Shown: positions 6,770 through 16,853, numbered from the stretch's first letter. The stretch is 64,000 nt of DNA from Dyadobacter arcticus (GCF_011762185.1 NZ_JAASQJ010000001.1:1178001-1242000), one strand, 5' to 3'. Numbers and translations are program-made. The notes: generated from the sequence alone by a model not told the origin.

Positions 6770-8890
6770 ATGGTCCCGGAAACAAACCCATCGGTAAGCA
6801 CCCGTTTCTTCGATACAAAAATCGAATTACTTAAAGGTGTCGGGCCTCAGAAAGCGGCGTTGCTTAACGAGGAACTGGGCATTTTTACTTTTGGTGACCT
6901 CATTCAGCATTACCCCTTCCGGCACGAGGACCGAACGGTATTTCATCAGATCAGAAGCCTGAACGAACAGCTTTCTGCGGCACAGATCAGAGGTAGGTTA
7001 AAAGAATGGACTACCATTGGGGAAGGCTCAAAAAAACGATTGGTCGCCTATTTTACCGACGGAACAGGCTTGCTCGAACTGGTATGGTTTCAAAGCATTG
7101 CCTGGTACCAAAAAAATCTCCGCGCAAATACCGAATACATTGTTTTTGGCAAGCCGCTTTATTTTGGCGGAAGGTGGAGCATTACCCATCCTGAGATAGA
7201 ATTGGTAACGCCTGAAAACGAATCTGGCGGCTATTGGCAGCCGATTTATCCGCTCACCGATAAGCTGCGCAAACGTTTTGTGGATAGCCGTTCCCTCAGC
7301 AGGATGGTACGCAACCTGCTTGAAATTTCGAGACCTCACATCCGAGAATCGCTTCCTGAAAACTTGGTGACCAAATACCGGCTGATATCCAAAGCGGATG
7401 CGCTCTGGAATTTTCATTTGCCGCAAAGCCAGCAATGGCTACACCAGGCACAGCGCAGGCTTAAATTTGAGGAGTTGTTTTACAATCAGTTTCGCCTGAT
7501 CAAAAACAAGCTGCTTCATAAGACAGAATATCCCGGGATGGTTTTCGGCAATGCTGCTTTGGTAAAAACATTCTACGACCGTCATTTACCTTTTCAACTT
7601 ACCAATGCGCAGATCAGGGTGTTACATGAAATACATGAAGATCTGAAAACGGGGAAGCAAATGAACCGGCTCTTGCAGGGCGATGTAGGCTCAGGGAAAA
7701 CCATTGTGGCGTTTATTACGATGCTTTTTGCATTGGATAATGATGCGCAGGCTTGTCTGATGGCGCCCACCGAAATTTTGGCCGATCAACATTACCAGGG
7801 ATTGAAAAAATTTGCTGATCTGCTGGGCGTTCACATTGCCAAGCTCACGGGCTCCACCAAGAAAAAGGATAGGGAAATCATCCATAAACAACTTTTGGAC
7901 GGATCGCTGCACATCCTAGTGGGGACACATGCGTTGATTGAGGATATTGTTCAGTTCAAAAACCTTGGGCTTTGCATCATCGACGAACAACATCGTTTTG
8001 GCGTAGCACAACGTGCGAAATTGTGGGCAAAAAACGATCGGATCTATCCGCATATGCTCGTTATGACAGCCACCCCAATACCCCGCACACTGGCAATGAC
8101 ATTGTACGGCGACCTCGACATATCAGCGATTAATGAGTTGCCAGTCGGGAGAAAGCCGATCAAGACGGTACACCGTTACGACGCACACCGGATATCCGTT
8201 TTTGGGTTTCTGAGAGAGGAAATAGCCAAAGGGAGACAGATATACCTTGTCTATCCATTGATTGAAGAATCAGAAAAAATGGATTTGAAAGATTTGATGG
8301 ATGGTTATGAGAGTGTTTCAAGGTCATTCCCGGAAGTGCCGCTTAGCATTCTACATGGCAAAATGAAGTCGCAGGATAAGGATTATGAAATGGGCCGGTT
8401 TGTTCGTGGCGAAACAAAAATCATGGTCGCTACCACAGTTATTGAAGTAGGTGTAAATGTCCCGAATGCATCGGTGATGGTGATTGAAAATGCTGAACGT
8501 TTTGGTTTGTCGCAATTGCATCAGTTACGCGGCCGGGTAGGTCGGGGTGCGGAGCAGTCCTATTGCATTCTGATCACCGATTACAAAATTAGTAAGGATA
8601 CCAAGCTCAGGATTGAAACCTTATGCCGGACTAATGATGGTTTTGAAATCGCAGAAGTGGATCTGCAGTTAAGGGGACCGGGCGATATGTCGGGAACCCA
8701 GCAAAGCGGTTTGGTGGATCTGCTGGTTGCCAATCTGGCCCAAGATGGAGAGATACTGAAAGTGGCGCGAAGTTGTGCGGAAGAAATATTGACCGAAGAT
8801 CCTGACCTACTCCAGCCTGTCAATCAACCTATTCGCACACATTTGCAAAATCTACGAACGGAAGAAACAAACTGGGGCAGGATTAGCTGA
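6770..8890 (+). CDS. recG: ATP-dependent DNA helicase RecG
   Basis: RecG regresses stalled replication forks and branch-migrates Holliday junctions. At 706 residues it has the family's usual length. The N-terminal wedge/OB region carries LLKGVGPQKAALLNEELGIFTFGDLIQHYPFRHEDRT. Helicase motifs follow: Walker A GDVGSGKT (about 304-311), motif II DEQH (about 405), motif III MTATPIPRTLAM and motif VI QLHQLRGRVGRG. The C-terminal TRG-like segment contains LRGPGDMSGTQQSG. No Met lies close downstream in the conserved N-terminal region, so the ATG at 6770 stands despite the near-absent leader. The gene ends 3 bp from the convergent FGGY kinase gene. Confidence 0.97.
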   Translation: MVPETNPSVSTRFFDTKIELLKGVGPQKAALLNEELGIFTFGDLIQHYPFRHEDRTVFHQIRSLNEQLSAAQIRGRLKEWTTIGEGSKKRLVAYFTDGTGLLELVWFQSIAWYQKNLRANTEYIVFGKPLYFGGRWSITHPEIELVTPENESGGYWQPIYPLTDKLRKRFVDSRSLSRMVRNLLEISRPHIRESLPENLVTKYRLISKADALWNFHLPQSQQWLHQAQRRLKFEELFYNQFRLIKNKLLHKTEYPGMVFGNAALVKTFYDRHLPFQLTNAQIRVLHEIHEDLKTGKQMNRLLQGDVGSGKTIVAFITMLFALDNDAQACLMAPTEILADQHYQGLKKFADLLGVHIAKLTGSTKKKDREIIHKQLLDGSLHILVGTHALIEDIVQFKNLGLCIIDEQHRFGVAQRAKLWAKNDRIYPHMLVMTATPIPRTLAMTLYGDLDISAINELPVGRKPIKTVHRYDAHRISVFGFLREEIAKGRQIYLVYPLIEESEKMDLKDLMDGYESVSRSFPEVPLSILHGKMKSQDKDYEMGRFVRGETKIMVATTVIEVGVNVPNASVMVIENAERFGLSQLHQLRGRVGRGAEQSYCILITDYKISKDTKLRIETLCRTNDGFEIAEVDLQLRGPGDMSGTQQSGLVDLLVANLAQDGEILKVARSCAEEILTEDPDLLQPVNQPIRTHLQNLRTEETNWGRIS

Positions 8891-8893
8891 TGA

Positions 8894-10237
8894 TCAGGGA
8901 ATTATTTCACGATTTTCACCGGAAAAGTCAAATGATTGTGGGCGTGTCACGTGCAATGCCGCACCTAATGAAGTAGCATATGGAAGATCTGTCGCATATA
9001 CCTTATGATCAGGATAATGACGGGCGATCAGACGGGTGAAAATTTCGTTTCGGGCAAAACCACCGTCGATATAAATGGCCTGGACATCCTTAACCCCTAC
9101 CAGATCCAGGGAAACGAAAAGCAATTCGGTAAGTCCCTCTAATAAATGATGATACGCCGTAGTTGCAGAGGCAAAAGCGCTGATCTGCCATTCCTTGGTA
9201 TTTGCTTCTGGGAAAGGGCCGTTGCCAGTCATACAAGCCGTATAAAATGGAGGCGTGTCTGCTTTAAGAATTGCTTCATCAAATGGAACCCACTTGTAAA
9301 AGTCAGCTTCCACACGGAAGTATTCAGCAATGCGTGCAACCTGAAAATCATGCTCACGACCCAAAAACAAACGCGACGCAGTAACGCCGCTGCCTTCGGG
9401 CGTAAGATAGTTCATGCAATCCCGTTCCAACTGATAGGAGGTAAGCGGCTTGGATGCGAAGGAATTAAAATTAATACACCAGGTACCCGTGGAAAGCAAT
9501 ACGAATGGTTTTTTAACAGCCATCCGGTAGGGTATAAGTGCCGAAGAACTGTCGTGCAAGCCAAAGCCTGACTGAATTCCTCGATCCCCATCGCGGTATA
9601 TAAAAGAAGAAGAGGCGAGCACAGGTGCAAGCTTTTTATGAATACCTTCTTGTTTTACCCACTCGTGGTAATCCCACATTTCAAAACTCCAAAGCGCAGT
9701 ATGACAACCCAATGAGGTATAGTCACTTACCTTACGGCCGGTGAGTAAGTAAAGAATGTATTGCGGCAGGTGCAGTGTGGTAACAATCTGCTTGTAAATA
9801 TCCGGCTGGGTATATTTCAGCCAATACAGTTGCATTCCCGAATTAAGCATGCCCATGGAAGGCGAGCCGGTTTGCAATGAAATTCGTGTCGGGTCGCCGT
9901 AGGTACTGTAAAACTGCCGGGATAAATTTTCAGGAAAGGGCTTGAGATAAGAATAAAGTGGGGTAAGTGGTTTATTAGCAGCATCCAGGTGAACCATGCT
10001 TGCGCCGTAACCTGCAACATTCACAGCCTTGATATCGTATTTGGGATCTTTTAGCAATGTTGCCCAGCGGTCCTTCACCCAATTCGTCAGCAACTCGCAA
10101 TCTTCTGTCGGGAATCCGTCTTCATCTGTTATCTCCGGAAGATATTCGGAATACTCTTCAACTATCTCATACTTTTCATCAAAAAGTACATACTTTTTAT
10201 TGGTCCTGCCAATGTCAAAAACCGCTGTTACTTTCAT
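8894..10237 (-). CDS. FGGY-family carbohydrate kinase
   Basis: This cytoplasmic kinase probably phosphorylates a ketose or deoxy-sugar after uptake. The 447-residue product has both FGGY actin-like ATPase halves: the N-terminal phosphate-1 motif VFDIGRTNKKYVLFD and the mid-protein LLSTGTWCINFN, then the C-terminal IYIDGGFARNEIFTRLIARH and ATSLGAALHV. Similar Bacteroidota proteins are annotated as rhamnulokinase- or fuculokinase-like; the substrate cannot be read from sequence and no isomerase or aldolase is adjacent. The gene stands alone on the minus strand, convergent with recG. Confidence 0.88.
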   Translation of the reverse strand: MKVTAVFDIGRTNKKYVLFDEKYEIVEEYSEYLPEITDEDGFPTEDCELLTNWVKDRWATLLKDPKYDIKAVNVAGYGASMVHLDAANKPLTPLYSYLKPFPENLSRQFYSTYGDPTRISLQTGSPSMGMLNSGMQLYWLKYTQPDIYKQIVTTLHLPQYILYLLTGRKVSDYTSLGCHTALWSFEMWDYHEWVKQEGIHKKLAPVLASSSFIYRDGDRGIQSGFGLHDSSSALIPYRMAVKKPFVLLSTGTWCINFNSFASKPLTSYQLERDCMNYLTPEGSGVTASRLFLGREHDFQVARIAEYFRVEADFYKWVPFDEAILKADTPPFYTACMTGNGPFPEANTKEWQISAFASATTAYHHLLEGLTELLFVSLDLVGVKDVQAIYIDGGFARNEIFTRLIARHYPDHKVYATDLPYATSLGAALHVTRPQSFDFSGENREIIP

Positions 10238-10368
10238 TAGTGGAAATCTATTTCACTTATTATCCGGAAATGTATTTTTCGGTTAATATAGTGACTTTAC
10301 GTTAAAACCTATACCCTTATTCGTTGTTTGTAAAATGTTTGTCGGCTGCCTGACCGGGAGGATTAGAG

Positions 10369-11067
10369 CTAGGCAGTTTTTTCAAGAACCGGCTTCAAAA
10401 CCTGCGCCCACCGGCGGTAACCTTCCTGGTTCATATGAAGGCTGTCGTTTACAAAAATGCTTCCGTCTGGCCGCCCATCTTTTATCATAACAGGCCACAC
10501 ATCAATATAACCGTGTTTCTTATCTTTTTTGATATATTCCTGAATGAGCTGATTTGCCCTAATAGTCTCATCTTTCCGGGCCCAGCGTGAGGGGGATGGT
10601 TTAAGGGAAATGCAATATAATCTTACATCCGGTTGCTTCTCGCGGATCAGTTTACAGAGTTGGACATAGGCGTCCCTTACCTGCTCGGGCGTCTTCTTTT
10701 TCGAGCCGAACATATCATTTTCACAATAGATCACTACTGTTTTTGGATTGTATTTCAGAATTGTGCGGTCGGCATAATAGATTACTTCCGGCAATGTTGA
10801 ACCGCCGAAGCCGCGGTTGATGATGGGAAGGGGTGCAAGGTCCTCAGCCGCAGTGAGCCATTTGGTGAATGAGGAACTGCCAGTGAAAACAATCCCACCC
10901 GTTGCGGGCATTTTCTCAGCGTCTTTTTTCTCGTAATCGATAATGGTATTTTCCGATCTGTCTAGCTTATAGTCTGGTTCCCAGGGCGGTGATAGGGTGG
11001 TAGAATTGGGTTGTTTTTGGCAAGCATTCAGTCCAATAATGACAAAAACCAGCAGGTATTTTTTCAT
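10369..11067 (-). CDS. SGNH/GDSL-type hydrolase lipoprotein
   Basis: The 232-residue protein has a lipoprotein signal peptide (MKKYLLVFVIIGLNAC, Cys16) and is probably anchored to an envelope membrane. SGNH blocks are visible: block I VFTGSSSFTKW with the nucleophile Ser near 64, block II NRGFGGST, block III IYCENDMF and block V NDSLHMNQEGY with the Asp/His pair near 208/211. The fold predicts an esterase or carbohydrate deacetylase. Block III has END where GxND is usual, a mild deviation with the catalytic Asn kept. The gene is monocistronic as far as can be seen, and a 257-bp gap with short palindromes separates it from the TolC gene. Confidence 0.85.
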   Translation of the reverse strand: MKKYLLVFVIIGLNACQKQPNSTTLSPPWEPDYKLDRSENTIIDYEKKDAEKMPATGGIVFTGSSSFTKWLTAAEDLAPLPIINRGFGGSTLPEVIYYADRTILKYNPKTVVIYCENDMFGSKKKTPEQVRDAYVQLCKLIREKQPDVRLYCISLKPSPSRWARKDETIRANQLIQEYIKKDKKHGYIDVWPVMIKDGRPDGSIFVNDSLHMNQEGYRRWAQVLKPVLEKTA

Positions 11068-11243
11068 TCCAAATTAAGTAGATATGCCCTGAAAAGGCAT
11101 ATCTATCCCGATCTTAATGTATATAAAGCAATTATTTATTCGCAATTGTGCACAAAAAAGAAGCAGCCAATTGATGACCGCCTCTAAGTATTACCGATAC
11201 CAAATTTAACCTAACAATCTTTATGGCTCTCAGCAGTCAGCGA

Positions 11244-11317
11244 TTAGCTATTAGCCTTTTCTCTAGTTTGAATATTTTGAATCATTTGAAAGCTAAAAGC
11301 TAGCCGCTAATAGCTAA
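11244..11317. repeat. REP-like inverted repeat downstream of the TolC gene
   Basis: TTAGCTATTAGC (11244-11255) and GCTAATAGCTAA (11306-11317) are perfect 12-bp inverted copies. More AGCTAA/TTAGCT words lie between and around them, for example near 11290-11303. The element sits just past the stop of the TolC-like gene and may terminate it or be a dispersed palindromic repeat. The rest of the 257-bp gap (11068-11324) shows no gene. Confidence 0.5.
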
Positions 11318-11324
11318 CAGCTCG

Positions 11325-12635
11325 CTAAAAAACCCCCTGCCAATTTCCCTGACGGTAATATTGTAATAATCTCTGTTGCATCAGATAATCGTATTTCGCC
11401 TGGATTGCGTTGCCCTGGGCTTTGGCCAGATTGGCTTTGGCCAGCGAATATTCGTATGAGTTGGCGATACCAGCATTCATCTTGCTTTCTATGACTGCAA
11501 ATGCTGCTGTAAGTGACTCTACTTGACCTTGTGCGGACACATTTCTGTCTGCCATTGACTGTAAGTTCAACACCGCTAGTTCAATGTTTTGTCTTAGAAG
11601 CTGGTTTGAAACATCCAAGGAATTCTGTGCAAGACGTTCCTGCACTTTTGCGTATTCGACTCTCGGGCGGGTCAGCCAACGGCCCATAATGGGGATGTTC
11701 AGATTAATCTGTAACGATCCATTACGTGTCGCATTTAATTGGTTGAAATAATCTAGGCTCCTATTACTGGTTGCGTAAAAAGCTCCGATCCCACCGCTGA
11801 GACTCAACGAAGGATAGTTAAGTGCTTTTATCGATTTCACCTGATAAATGAAACTCTGGCGATATAATTCTGCGCTGCGTATTTCAGGGAAATTTTTTTG
11901 CGCATCCTCATAAATGTCCAGGGCATTTTCAGCATTCAATGTGGAATCTCTTGTCATTAGCGGTGCGAATTCGACCTTGTCGTCAGGGTTAACATTCATC
12001 CTCTGAAAAAGAGCAAGTCTTGCTGTACGGTAATTGTTGAGTGCCGTTACCTGGCTGAATTTATCATTGGCCAGTTGCGCCTTGATCTCATATAGCAAGT
12101 TTGCGCCCACTGTTCCGGCATTTACTTGTTTGGAAACCCGGTCTACTTGCGTTACTGACGATTCAACCTGGTCGGTCCACGACTCGTAAAGTGCTTTTGT
12201 GGCCAATACGTTCACGTATCCCTGCATGAGCAATACTGTTTGCGCATTCAAGACTGCGGTACGATTTTCCTGGGCAGATTCTTTAAGCAAAGTGCCTTGT
12301 CTGATCTGATTCTGTACTCTAAAGCCCTGAAAAATGGGTGTCTGAAAGTTGAGGCCCATGGAATTATAGCCGTAAACCTCATCTATATACGCATTGGTAT
12401 ACTGATCAATACTCCGGCCAATGTTGACACTCTGGCTTGCTCCAAAGCCGATCTGTGGGAGCATCTGCGACCTGGTTTGCCTCAATTGTGCCTGCGCAGC
12501 TTCCGCCTGAAGGTTACTCTGCTGGTAAATAAGGTTGTTTTTGGCAAGAAGGTCTACGCATTCCGCGAGACTTAATGTGTTCTGTGCCTGAGCGTAAGAC
12601 ACAAAAATGGTCAATAGTAAAGTTAAGTATTTCAT
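11325..12635 (-). CDS. TolC-family outer membrane efflux protein
   Basis: The 436-residue protein has a signal peptide (about 1-17, ending SYAQAQ) and two tandem outer-membrane-factor repeats rich in Q/A/N heptad-like helices (LSLAECVDLLAKNNLIYQQS near the start; SLAKANLAKAQGNAIQAKYDYLM near the end). It should form the trimeric outer-membrane and periplasmic channel of an exporter. It is the last gene of a leftward block, 16 bp after an ABC ATPase and downstream of a MacB/FtsX-like permease. No membrane-fusion (HlyD-type) adaptor is encoded here, so the complete pump must borrow one from elsewhere or work without it. Confidence 0.92.
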   Translation of the reverse strand: MKYLTLLLTIFVSYAQAQNTLSLAECVDLLAKNNLIYQQSNLQAEAAQAQLRQTRSQMLPQIGFGASQSVNIGRSIDQYTNAYIDEVYGYNSMGLNFQTPIFQGFRVQNQIRQGTLLKESAQENRTAVLNAQTVLLMQGYVNVLATKALYESWTDQVESSVTQVDRVSKQVNAGTVGANLLYEIKAQLANDKFSQVTALNNYRTARLALFQRMNVNPDDKVEFAPLMTRDSTLNAENALDIYEDAQKNFPEIRSAELYRQSFIYQVKSIKALNYPSLSLSGGIGAFYATSNRSLDYFNQLNATRNGSLQINLNIPIMGRWLTRPRVEYAKVQERLAQNSLDVSNQLLRQNIELAVLNLQSMADRNVSAQGQVESLTAAFAVIESKMNAGIANSYEYSLAKANLAKAQGNAIQAKYDYLMQQRLLQYYRQGNWQGVF

Positions 12636-12651
12636 GGCTAATAGATATTTT

Positions 12652-13314
12652 TTATGCTAACCAACCGTCCTTCAACCGCACGACCCGGTTTCCGTATCCG
12701 GCATTGATCTCTGAGTGGGTTACCTGAACAATGGTTACCTTATCTTCTTGGTTTAATTTTTGAAACAACTCCATAATCTCAATCGACTGCTCCGAATGCA
12801 GGTTACCCGTTGGTTCATCTGCAAATATTACTTTTGGATTATGGACAATCGCACGCGCTACACCTACTAATTGTTGTTGTCCGCCTGAAAGCTGGTGCGG
12901 AAAAAGATCTTTTTTTGCAACCATATTGAAGCGGTCTAGCAATTCGGCTACCCTGCTTTTACGTTCGGAAGACGGTGTTCCTTTGTATAAAAGCGGCGTT
13001 TCGATATTTTCATAAACAGTAAGCTCATCAATAAGGTGGTAAGCCTGGAATACAAACCCGATATGATGGCGGTGCAGCTCAGTCCGTTTTTTTTCTGTCA
13101 ACTTTTGCACCGGCTCATCCAGAAAAAGATACTCGCCCTCGGAAGGTTCTTCAAGCAATCCAAGAATATGTAACAATGTCGATTTACCTGAACCCGATGG
13201 TCCCATAATCGATATAAACTCGCCTTCTTTAATGTTCAAATCAATGTGGCGCAACACATACGTCTTGCCAAATCCTGCCGGGTAATATTTTGATATCTTT
13301 TCTAACTTAATCAT
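12652..13314 (-). CDS. ABC transporter ATP-binding protein (MacB/LolD-like)
   Basis: The 220-residue ATPase energises a MacB-type mechanotransmitter. Walker A is GPSGSGKST (about 39-47), the Q-loop region is [20 protein letters not shown], the signature is [14 protein letters not shown], Walker B is [11 protein letters not shown] and the H-loop is VQVTHS. The signature has L-V-G-V where R-V-A-I is usual, so its conserved Arg is absent. The EPTGNL sequence is typical of the LolD/MacB/FtsE group. The MacB/FtsX-like permease is encoded 222 bp upstream on the same strand and TolC 16 bp downstream. No gene is seen in the 222-bp gap. Confidence 0.93.
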   Translation of the reverse strand: MIKLEKISKYYPAGFGKTYVLRHIDLNIKEGEFISIMGPSGSGKSTLLHILGLLEEPSEGEYLFLDEPVQKLTEKKRTELHRHHIGFVFQAYHLIDELTVYENIETPLLYKGTPSSERKSRVAELLDRFNMVAKKDLFPHQLSGGQQQLVGVARAIVHNPKVIFADEPTGNLHSEQSIEIMELFQKLNQEDKVTIVQVTHSEINAGYGNRVVRLKDGWLA

Positions 13315-13536
13315 AAAAATTTTGGGTTTGAGATTCAGGTATAGTTACAGACAACGTCTTTGAAAAACAATAGGCATTCCTGAACCTCTTATGCCAGTCC
13401 TATTTTAAAAAGGCTTGCCAAAAGGATAATGCTTTGATTTATAGTTAATTAAGTTTTATTGTTTAGGGGCGAGCGTCCGAAATCGTACAAAATGTGTACG
13501 GTATTGAACGGAGTTAATCAATGGTTTTTTAGGAGG

Positions 13537-15957
13537 CTATTCCGATCTTAAAGACCGTGCAGGATTGACCAATGCGGCCTTGAATGCTTGGGAGGAAACG
13601 GTCAACAAAGCAATTAGAATCGCAAAACCTCCGGATAAAATAAATGCCTGCGCAGGTACTTCGATCCGGTAGGCAAAACTTTCTAGCCAGGCATTCATTA
13701 CGTAAAAACCGACCGGAAAGGCGATCAGAATCGCTATGCCGATCATTATTAAGAAATCTTTTGAAAAAAGTACAAGAATACTGGAAACCGTCGCGCCAAG
13801 TACGATGCGGATACCCGTCTCACGGGCTCGTTGCGTGGTTGATAAATGGGCTAATGCGAACAATCCCAGGCAGCAAATGAATACGGAAAGGGCCGTGACA
13901 ATGGTGATCATTTTTTGCAATCTGAGTTCCTGCTGATAATCCAGGGCATTTTGCTCATCCAGAAAACTGTAATCAAAAACCGTTGCTGGCAGCACTTTTT
14001 TGTAAATATTTTCAAAATGCGCCAGCGATTCCTGCGAGTTTGATTTTTCATTTTTGACCCAAAGTGCATCCCCGCCATATTGCTCACTCGCGAGCAGGAT
14101 CATGGGCTGAATTTTGTCCCTGAGCGAACTGTAATGAAAGTTTTTGACTACGCCCACAATGGTAAATACTTCACTACCAAAGTGAGAGTCTGGGAGGAAT
14201 TGTTTTCCAATAGGATCGGTTAGCCCGGCTGCTCTTACAAATGCCTCATTGACCAGCGCGCCATATTTCTTGTCGGAAGGGAATTGGGAAGAGAAGTTCC
14301 TGCCTTCTTTTAGTTTGATATCCAGAAGATTAAGATAATGATCATCAACTGTTCGGTAATAAGTGAAAATCTTCCGGTCATTTATCTTAGCATCCCTGAA
14401 ACCAAATTCACCAACCAGCGAAAGATCACTGCTGTGTGGATCATTTTCCAATTCATTCCTGAAATTTTCCGTGATCCTCTCCACGTCCCGAACGCCCGAA
14501 ATGCCAATTTTGATAATCTGGCTAGGACTGTAACCCAGATCTTTGTCTTCTACAAAACGCATTTGTGCATAAAAGACAAAGGTTGCGATACCCAGCAAAA
14601 TCGCTACCACAAATTGAAATACTACCAATCCACGTCCAAACCCGCCTAAACCCGATAACTTAATTCGCTGATAAAGCACTTCCACCGGGCTCAGTTTAGA
14701 AAGCATATAGGCAGGATAAAGTCCTGAAACCACGGTATTAAACAAAAGGATCGCAAAAAGCAACATCAGCAATTGCTGGCTGAAAATGTCGGAAATGTTG
14801 ATCTGCTTCCCTGATAATTGATTGAAAACGGGCAAAACAGGAATTGTGAGAATTATTGCCAGCGTCAAAGCCACGATATTCAGAAATGCCGGTTCACCCA
14901 GAAATTGAAACAGGATCTGCGCCTGATTACTTCCGGTTGTTTTTCGGATACCCACTTCCCTTGCCCGTTTCATGGAGTTGGCAATGCTGATGTTGATGAA
15001 GTTAATGCTTGCCATGAGCAGTACAAAAACAGCTATCCCGAAAAAAATATAAGAATAAAGCGGCTTGCTGCCATTGATAATTCCAGCTTCCCTATTCTGG
15101 TTGGAAACTTCCTGTGGGTTGAGATGAATGTCGGTGATGCGCTGCAAACCATAATAGATTTTCGGCGCACGTTCTCCGGATTTCGATGCGGTTACCAGCT
15201 GATCTTTGGCATTGATACTATGGATCTGGTCAAATTTTGAAATGATGGACCTGAGATCCGAGCTGGGATGTAAGACTACGAACGTTCCCAGATAGGCATT
15301 CAGCCAGTTTTGATCCTCAAATGATACCTGCAAAAAACGGAAAGGGAAGAGAATGTCAAATTGGATGGAAGAGTTGACGGGCGGATCATCAACAACGCCG
15401 CTGATTACCAGCGGTTTTCGAATTCTGATAGCGGAAGGATCTGCGTCCATTTGCAAAACCTGCCCTACAATATTGAGCCGATTGAAAAGTTTAAGTGCTG
15501 TTTTCTTAGTTAACACCACAGAATTGATGTTTTTTAAGGCGCTTCGGGCATCGCCCCGGAGCATTTTAAAAGTAAAAACGGCAAAGAAGTTATCGTCTGT
15601 AAACAGCATTCTGAGCTTAAAGGCATTGTTTGCAGATCGGACATCCCCGTGAATGTCGCCGCCCATGATCCTGTTATATGCTAAAATTTCGGGTACCTGT
15701 TCCTTAAATGCTGGCCCTTGCACCTGGCCGGTGCCACCTACGTTAACTACTTTTCCCTGATTGGTAAAACTTGTGGTGATGCGATAGAGATTTGGATTGT
15801 TTTGATGGAAATTATCAAAACTGGTCTCATCGGAAATGTATAATGCCGCAAGTACCAGGCAGGCAGAGCCAATAGCCAGTCCGCTTACATTAATGCACAC
15901 ATATAACCTGGTCCGCCAGAAGTGGCGAACGGTGATTTTCAGGAAATTTTTGAACAT
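13537..15957 (-). CDS. MacB/FtsX-like ABC transporter permease
   Basis: The 806-residue inner-membrane protein is of the double-FtsX type common in Bacteroidota. It has an N-terminal span with FLKITVRHFWRTRLYVCINVSGLAIG, a first MacB periplasmic domain (about 60-280) and an FtsX membrane block with SMKRAREVGIRKTTGSNQAQILFQFLGE (about 330-420). A second periplasmic domain (about 470-680) and a second FtsX block with RARETGIRIVLGATVSSILVLFSKDFLIM follow. It should couple ATP hydrolysis to work on periplasmic substrates. It starts 5 bp after the regulator stop, so the two are likely cotranscribed. It is related to the intact permease at 22464-24857 and to the pseudogene at 19468-20091. Confidence 0.92.
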   Translation of the reverse strand: MFKNFLKITVRHFWRTRLYVCINVSGLAIGSACLVLAALYISDETSFDNFHQNNPNLYRITTSFTNQGKVVNVGGTGQVQGPAFKEQVPEILAYNRIMGGDIHGDVRSANNAFKLRMLFTDDNFFAVFTFKMLRGDARSALKNINSVVLTKKTALKLFNRLNIVGQVLQMDADPSAIRIRKPLVISGVVDDPPVNSSIQFDILFPFRFLQVSFEDQNWLNAYLGTFVVLHPSSDLRSIISKFDQIHSINAKDQLVTASKSGERAPKIYYGLQRITDIHLNPQEVSNQNREAGIINGSKPLYSYIFFGIAVFVLLMASINFINISIANSMKRAREVGIRKTTGSNQAQILFQFLGEPAFLNIVALTLAIILTIPVLPVFNQLSGKQINISDIFSQQLLMLLFAILLFNTVVSGLYPAYMLSKLSPVEVLYQRIKLSGLGGFGRGLVVFQFVVAILLGIATFVFYAQMRFVEDKDLGYSPSQIIKIGISGVRDVERITENFRNELENDPHSSDLSLVGEFGFRDAKINDRKIFTYYRTVDDHYLNLLDIKLKEGRNFSSQFPSDKKYGALVNEAFVRAAGLTDPIGKQFLPDSHFGSEVFTIVGVVKNFHYSSLRDKIQPMILLASEQYGGDALWVKNEKSNSQESLAHFENIYKKVLPATVFDYSFLDEQNALDYQQELRLQKMITIVTALSVFICCLGLFALAHLSTTQRARETGIRIVLGATVSSILVLFSKDFLIMIGIAILIAFPVGFYVMNAWLESFAYRIEVPAQAFILSGGFAILIALLTVSSQAFKAALVNPARSLRSE

Positions 15958-15962
15958 ATAAT

Positions 15963-16853
15963 TTAGAGAAGAACTTCCATTTTGTAGCCTACGCCATGCA
16001 CAGCCGCAATTTTTATCGTAGCATCATTGGATAACATTTTGCGAAGGCGGGATACAAACACATCCACGCTGCGGCCCACAATAATGCCTTCATCTTCCCA
16101 AACCGATTTCAGGATAAAATCCCTTTCCAGTACCTGATTGGGGTTTCTGACGAAAAGACTCAGCAATTTGGCTTCACGGTAAGTAAGCTGGTGTATGGTA
16201 CTTCCGCATTGCAATATTTGCCCGGGCAGATCAAGGCTTGAATTGCCGAATTTTAACCCGGGCGTTAATGTTGGTTTGGTAGATTCGGATGTAGTTTTGG
16301 CAAGTCCTTTCTGCCGCGAACGGGTCCAGGCCATGAAGCCTAATCCGGCCAGTGCACTTCCAAAAGGCAGCATCCACCAGGAGGAAAAGCCGCCAACCGC
16401 CGCTGAGTTTTCAGGAACAAAACTGATTTGCAGTGTATAGCAACCTCCTTCCTGAGCACGATTCTGACAGGGAACGCCTCCTTCTTGGTTTAAATCTAGA
16501 AAATTATAACCTAGCTGAATGATTGGGCTGTCACACCTTAAAACTGCGACATTGTAACCCCGCTCAATGTGCTGCATTTGAAGCGATTGCTGCAAAAGCT
16601 CCGGCAATTTTTCATAAGTCAGCAAATTCTCAACCCGGATGGAAAACGTGTTCGGATCTTTCTGTTGAACTGGTTGGATCGTAGTTGTGGAATCTGCGTT
16701 TAACACCAGCAGGTGATGAGCGGTACGTCTGAGCGCAATGTTGACTTTTTCGGCAAACCTGAAATCATCAGTTTTTGCAAAAGCCATTTGAAAGCAAAGC
16801 AATAACCCGATAGCGAGCAAAGTGATTTTAACCAAATAAATCCGGTACGTCAT
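15963..16853 (-). CDS. Membrane-anchored OmpR-type winged-helix regulator with a periplasmic sensor region
   Basis: The ATG at 16853 opens with a signal-anchor-like segment (MTYRIYLVKITLLAIGLLLCFQMAFAK). A periplasmic region follows (about 27-165) with conserved Cys in RCDSP, PCQNR and GGCYTL, then a second span (about 172-190, WWMLPFGSALAGLGFMAW) and a C-terminal Trans_reg_C winged helix (about 215-296; LTYREAKLLSLFVRNPNQVLERD, GRSVDVFVSRLRKML, VHGVGYKM). There is no receiver or kinase domain, so it can sense outside and bind DNA inside in one polypeptide, like ToxR with inverted topology. The frame extends 37 codons further upstream, but that part overlaps the preceding gene and precedes a good signal peptide. 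It probably controls the ABC/TolC block it leads. Confidence 0.85.
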   Translation of the reverse strand: MTYRIYLVKITLLAIGLLLCFQMAFAKTDDFRFAEKVNIALRRTAHHLLVLNADSTTTIQPVQQKDPNTFSIRVENLLTYEKLPELLQQSLQMQHIERGYNVAVLRCDSPIIQLGYNFLDLNQEGGVPCQNRAQEGGCYTLQISFVPENSAAVGGFSSWWMLPFGSALAGLGFMAWTRSRQKGLAKTTSESTKPTLTPGLKFGNSSLDLPGQILQCGSTIHQLTYREAKLLSLFVRNPNQVLERDFILKSVWEDEGIIVGRSVDVFVSRLRKMLSNDATIKIAAVHGVGYKMEVLL

